Shown piece by piece: positions 61,738 to 64,000 of a stretch of DNA of 64,000 nucleotides. Origin of the DNA: Paraburkholderia diazotrophica (GTDB lineage: Bacteria > Pseudomonadota > Gammaproteobacteria > Burkholderiales > Burkholderiaceae); NCBI RefSeq assembly GCF_900108945.1, contig NZ_FNYE01000012.1, positions 62,001 to 126,000 on the forward strand, read 5' to 3'. Numbering within the stretch: the stretch's first letter is position 1; each line of letters opens with the position of its first letter. The notes below the pieces were generated by a model that did no database searches, had not been told where the DNA came from, and saw nothing but the letters and a program-made list of their open reading frames with translations. The position numbers were made by a program, and so were the translations under genes.

Positions 61738-63096
61738 ATGGGACGTCGATATTTCGGAACGGATGGCATACGAGGCAAGGTCGGCGACGCGCCGATCACG
61801 CCGGACTTCGTGTTGCGGCTCGGCTATGCGGCCGGCAAGGTGCTCGCGGGCGCCGACAGGTGGGCGAAAACGGGCACGCGTCCCACGGTGCTGATCGGCA
61901 AGGACACGCGCGTCTCGGGCTACATGCTCGAAGCCGCGTTGGAGTCGGGCTTCGCAGCGGCGGGCGTCGACGTGATGCTGGCCGGGCCGATGCCGACGCC
62001 CGGCATCGCGTATCTCACGCGCGCGTTGCGTCTGGCGGCGGGCGTCGTGATCAGCGCATCGCACAATCCGTACTACGACAACGGCATCAAGTTCTTCTCC
62101 GCCGATGGCAACAAGCTGCCGGATGAAGTCGAGTCGCTGATCGAAGAGCAGCTGGACAAGCCGCTCGAATGCGCGCCGTCCGAGCGTCTTGGCAAGGCGC
62201 GGCGTCTCGACGATGCGGCTGGCCGCTACATCGAGTTCTGCAAGAGCACGTTCCCGCAGGCGTTCGATCTGCGCGGCATGAAGCTGGTAATCGACTGCGC
62301 GCATGGCGCCGCGTACGACGTCGCGCCGCACGTGTTCCATGAACTCGGCGCCGATGTAGTCACGATCGGCGTCTCGCCGAATGGCTTCAACATCAACGAC
62401 GGCGTCGGCGCGACCGCGCCCGACGCGCTCGTGCGCGCGGTGCGTGCGAACAAGGCGGATATCGGCGTTGCGCTCGACGGCGACGCGGACCGCGTGCAGA
62501 TAGTCGACGCGAACGGCCGCCTCTACAACGGCGACGAACTGCTGTACGTGCTGGTGAAGGACCGGATCGCGACACAAGGCAAGGTCGAAGGGGCCGTCGG
62601 CACGCTGATGACCAACATGGCCGTCGAAGTGGCGCTCAAGAAGGCGGGCGTGCAGTTCGTTCGCGCCGCCGTGGGCGACCGCTACGTGCTGGAGAAGCTG
62701 CGCGAGCATCACTGGGAACTGGGCGCGGAAGGCTCTGGTCACATTCTGTCGCTGGATCGGCATTCGACGGGCGATGGCATCGTATCCGCGCTGCTCGTGC
62801 TGGCCGCGATGCAGCGCAGTGGCCGTTCGCTCGAGCAGCTGCTGGAAGGCGTTACGCTCTTCCCGCAGAAGCTGATCAATGTGCGCATGCAGCCGGGTGC
62901 AGACTGGAAGGGCAGCGAAACGATTCGCCGCGCGATTAGCGCAGCGGAGGGCGCGCTCGACGGCAGCGGCCGCGTGCTGATCCGTGCGTCGGGTACCGAG
63001 CCCGTGCTGCGTGTGATGGTCGAGGCCGCGCACGAAAAAGATGCCTTGTACCACGCCGAAACGATCGCCGAAGTGGTGAAGCAGGCGACGACCTGA
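61738..63096 (+). CDS. glmM: Phosphoglucosamine mutase
   Basis: Interconverts glucosamine 6-phosphate and glucosamine 1-phosphate for UDP-GlcNAc, the precursor of peptidoglycan and lipopolysaccharide. The 452-residue protein starts MGRRYFGTDGIRGKVGD. The phosphorylated Ser108 lies in ISASHNPYYDNGIK, the magnesium loop is DGDADR, and the phosphate-binding loop near the end is RASGTEPVLRVMVEA. The start at 61738 follows GGAAGGAA by several bases; an upstream in-frame ATG at 61672 overlaps folP and is rejected. A terminator follows after 25 bp. Confidence 0.97.
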   Translation: MGRRYFGTDGIRGKVGDAPITPDFVLRLGYAAGKVLAGADRWAKTGTRPTVLIGKDTRVSGYMLEAALESGFAAAGVDVMLAGPMPTPGIAYLTRALRLAAGVVISASHNPYYDNGIKFFSADGNKLPDEVESLIEEQLDKPLECAPSERLGKARRLDDAAGRYIEFCKSTFPQAFDLRGMKLVIDCAHGAAYDVAPHVFHELGADVVTIGVSPNGFNINDGVGATAPDALVRAVRANKADIGVALDGDADRVQIVDANGRLYNGDELLYVLVKDRIATQGKVEGAVGTLMTNMAVEVALKKAGVQFVRAAVGDRYVLEKLREHHWELGAEGSGHILSLDRHSTGDGIVSALLVLAAMQRSGRSLEQLLEGVTLFPQKLINVRMQPGADWKGSETIRRAISAAEGALDGSGRVLIRASGTEPVLRVMVEAAHEKDALYHAETIAEVVKQATT

Positions 63097-63121
63097 TTCA
63101 AGGCAACAGCATTTCAACCGG

Positions 63122-63148
63122 AAGGGCGGCCACATGCCGCCCTTTTTT
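63122..63148 (+). terminator. Terminator after glmM
   Basis: AAGGGCGGC (63122-63130) pairs with GCCGCCCTT (63136-63144) around CACAT, followed by TTTT. It separates the folP-glmM transcript from pstS. Confidence 0.9.
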
Positions 63149-63404
63149 GCGTCCGCCCGCCGGCAAAACGCGGGGCGGCAGGGCGATTTATGCGTCGCAT
63201 ACGCAAACGTTGGCGTACGCCAATTTCGAGCCTGAAACCGCCTATTCGCGACGCATCCGTTTCGACAGTGGAAACCCTGCCATAACGCCTTTCACGTAAG
63301 TAATAAGACTGTCACGGGAAAGTCACGAAGAGTCACATTACCGTCATAATCGGCCACTATTCTTCGCGGTGTCGTGTCACACGCTCATACCCACCGGAGA
63401 AAAC
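63149..63404 (+). other. glmM-pstS intergenic region
   Basis: No gene is visible. Two perfect palindromes lie at 63190-63200 (ATGCG-T-CGCAT) and 63210-63223 (TTGGCGTACGCCAA). Further right is the double Pho box (63309-63347). CATACCCACCGGAGAAAAC before the pstS ATG provides the ribosome binding site GGAG. The pstS -10 should lie at about 63345-63360; CATAAT at 63345-63350 is the best candidate. Confidence 0.6.
63309..63347 (+). promoter_or_regulatory. Tandem Pho boxes upstream of pstS
   Basis: Four GTCA-containing half-sites (GTCA at 63311, 63322, 63332 and 63343) are spaced 11, 10 and 11 bases. They can be read as two Pho boxes, CTGTCAC-N4-AAGTCAC and GAGTCAC-N4-CCGTCAT, close to the PhoB consensus of two CTGTCAT-like repeats spaced 11 bases. 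CATAAT overlapping the last half-site could be the -10, placing PhoB where the -35 would be. Phosphate-starvation control of pstS is expected. Confidence 0.8.
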
Positions 63405-64000
63405 ATGAAACTGATGCAAACCGCGTTCGCTGGCATGGCTGGCGCTCTGTTCGCGATCGCAGCGCAAGCCGCCGACATCACTGGCGCGGGCAGCACCTTT
63501 GCAGCACCGATCTACACGAAGTGGGCTGACGCTTATCAGAAGACGGGCGGCGGCAAGGTCAACTATCAGGGCATCGGCTCGTCGGGCGGCATCAAGCAGA
63601 TCGTCGCGAAGACGGTCGACTTCGCAGGCTCAGACGCTCCGCTGAAGGACGACGAACTGACGAAGGACGGCCTGTTCCAGTTCCCGACGGTCGTCGGCGG
63701 CGTGGTGCCCGTGGTCAACATTCCGGGCGTGAAGGCTGGCGAAATCACGCTGTCGGGCGAAGTGCTCGGCGACATCTACCTCGGCAAGATCAAGAAGTGG
63801 AACGACCCGGCTATCGCCGCGCTGAACCCGAAGGCGAAGCTGCCGGATACGGACATCGCCGTGGTCCGTCGCGCTGACGGCTCGGGCACGAGCTTCATCT
63901 GGACGAACTACCTGTCGAAGGTCAACACCGAGTGGAAGTCGAAGGTCGGCGAAGGGACGACGGTCAACTGGCCGACGGGCACGGGCGGCAAGGGCAATGA
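63405..64000 (+). CDS. pstS: Phosphate ABC transporter substrate-binding protein PstS (partial)
   Basis: Periplasmic phosphate-binding protein of the high-affinity Pst transporter, cut by the end of the window after 198 codons. A signal peptide is clear (MKLMQTAFAGMAGALFAIAAQ, cleavage near AQAAD). The mature part begins ITGAGSTFAAPIYTKWADAY and shows the phosphate-binding segments GSSGGIKQI, DFAGSDAPL and RRADGSGTSFIW. GGAG precedes the ATG. The double Pho box upstream supports phosphate regulation. The rest of pstS and probably pstC-pstA-pstB-phoU lie beyond the window. Confidence 0.96.
   Translation, partial: MKLMQTAFAGMAGALFAIAAQAADITGAGSTFAAPIYTKWADAYQKTGGGKVNYQGIGSSGGIKQIVAKTVDFAGSDAPLKDDELTKDGLFQFPTVVGGVVPVVNIPGVKAGEITLSGEVLGDIYLGKIKKWNDPAIAALNPKAKLPDTDIAVVRRADGSGTSFIWTNYLSKVNTEWKSKVGEGTTVNWPTGTGGKGN

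Overview
The window is a 64 kb piece of a GC-rich chromosome from a beta-proteobacterium of the Burkholderiaceae. Paraburkholderia or Burkholderia fits best. The evidence is gene order (rluC / yceF / yceD-rpmF-plsX-fabHDG-acpP-fabF / rpoE-rseA-rseB-mucD / lepA-lepB-rnc-era-recO-pdxJ-acpS-nagZ), codon bias, long disordered tails on RNase III and RecO, an Arg-32 type EF-P beside its rhamnosyltransferase EarP, and ftsH-folP-glmM-pstS. It is almost entirely vertically inherited core genome. I see no insertion sequence, prophage, CRISPR array, integrase, toxin-antitoxin pair or secretion cluster.

Layout. 1-513 is a divergent intergenic region, probably the leader of rne lying just outside the window. 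514-5068 holds rluC, a HAD phosphatase, a Rieske protein and sppA (+), then a RsmI-like methylase and yceF (-). 5152-12867 is the fatty-acid/phospholipid cluster: yceD, rpmF, plsX, fabH, fabD, fabG, acpP, fabF and a ygfX-like gene. 12999-17178 is the envelope-stress block: rpoE, rseA, rseB, mucD and a glutaredoxin-like protein. 17366-25916 carries lepA, lepB, rnc, era, recO, pdxJ, acpS and nagZ, closed by a strong terminator. On the minus strand follow an unusual sigma-54-type response regulator, a CsbD protein, efp and earP. Next come uvrC, pgsA, tRNA-Gly and tRNA-Cys.

The second half has elaA; a copper-delivery operon for cytochrome oxidase (sco, pcuAC, ctaG); trehalose genes otsB-otsA; an ABC exporter divergent from a family 4 glycosyltransferase; two membrane proteins; tRNA-Val; the conserved dnaQ-rnhA-yafS / gloB-mltD neighbourhood; an MFS transporter; carA-carB-greA; a DUF4149 protein; yhbY / rlmE-ftsH-folP-glmM; and the start of pstS, preceded by a double Pho box and cut by the window end.

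No clearly new multi-gene system is visible. The points most worth a second look are small. (1) The response regulator at 25999-27381 has GAFGGA instead of GAFTGA and lacks one arginine of the usual arginine-finger pair, so it may not work with sigma-54. (2) A long nested hairpin ending in eight T lies just upstream of greA, with a competing pairing, and looks like an attenuator. (3) A switchable terminator-like element lies between acpP and fabF. (4) rnc has a perfect 11-bp hairpin upstream, no Shine-Dalgarno, and a -10 so close that the mRNA could be leaderless. (5) A tRNA-Arg-like relic may lie in the sco-otsB gap. All structure and promoter statements come from reading by eye and were not computed.
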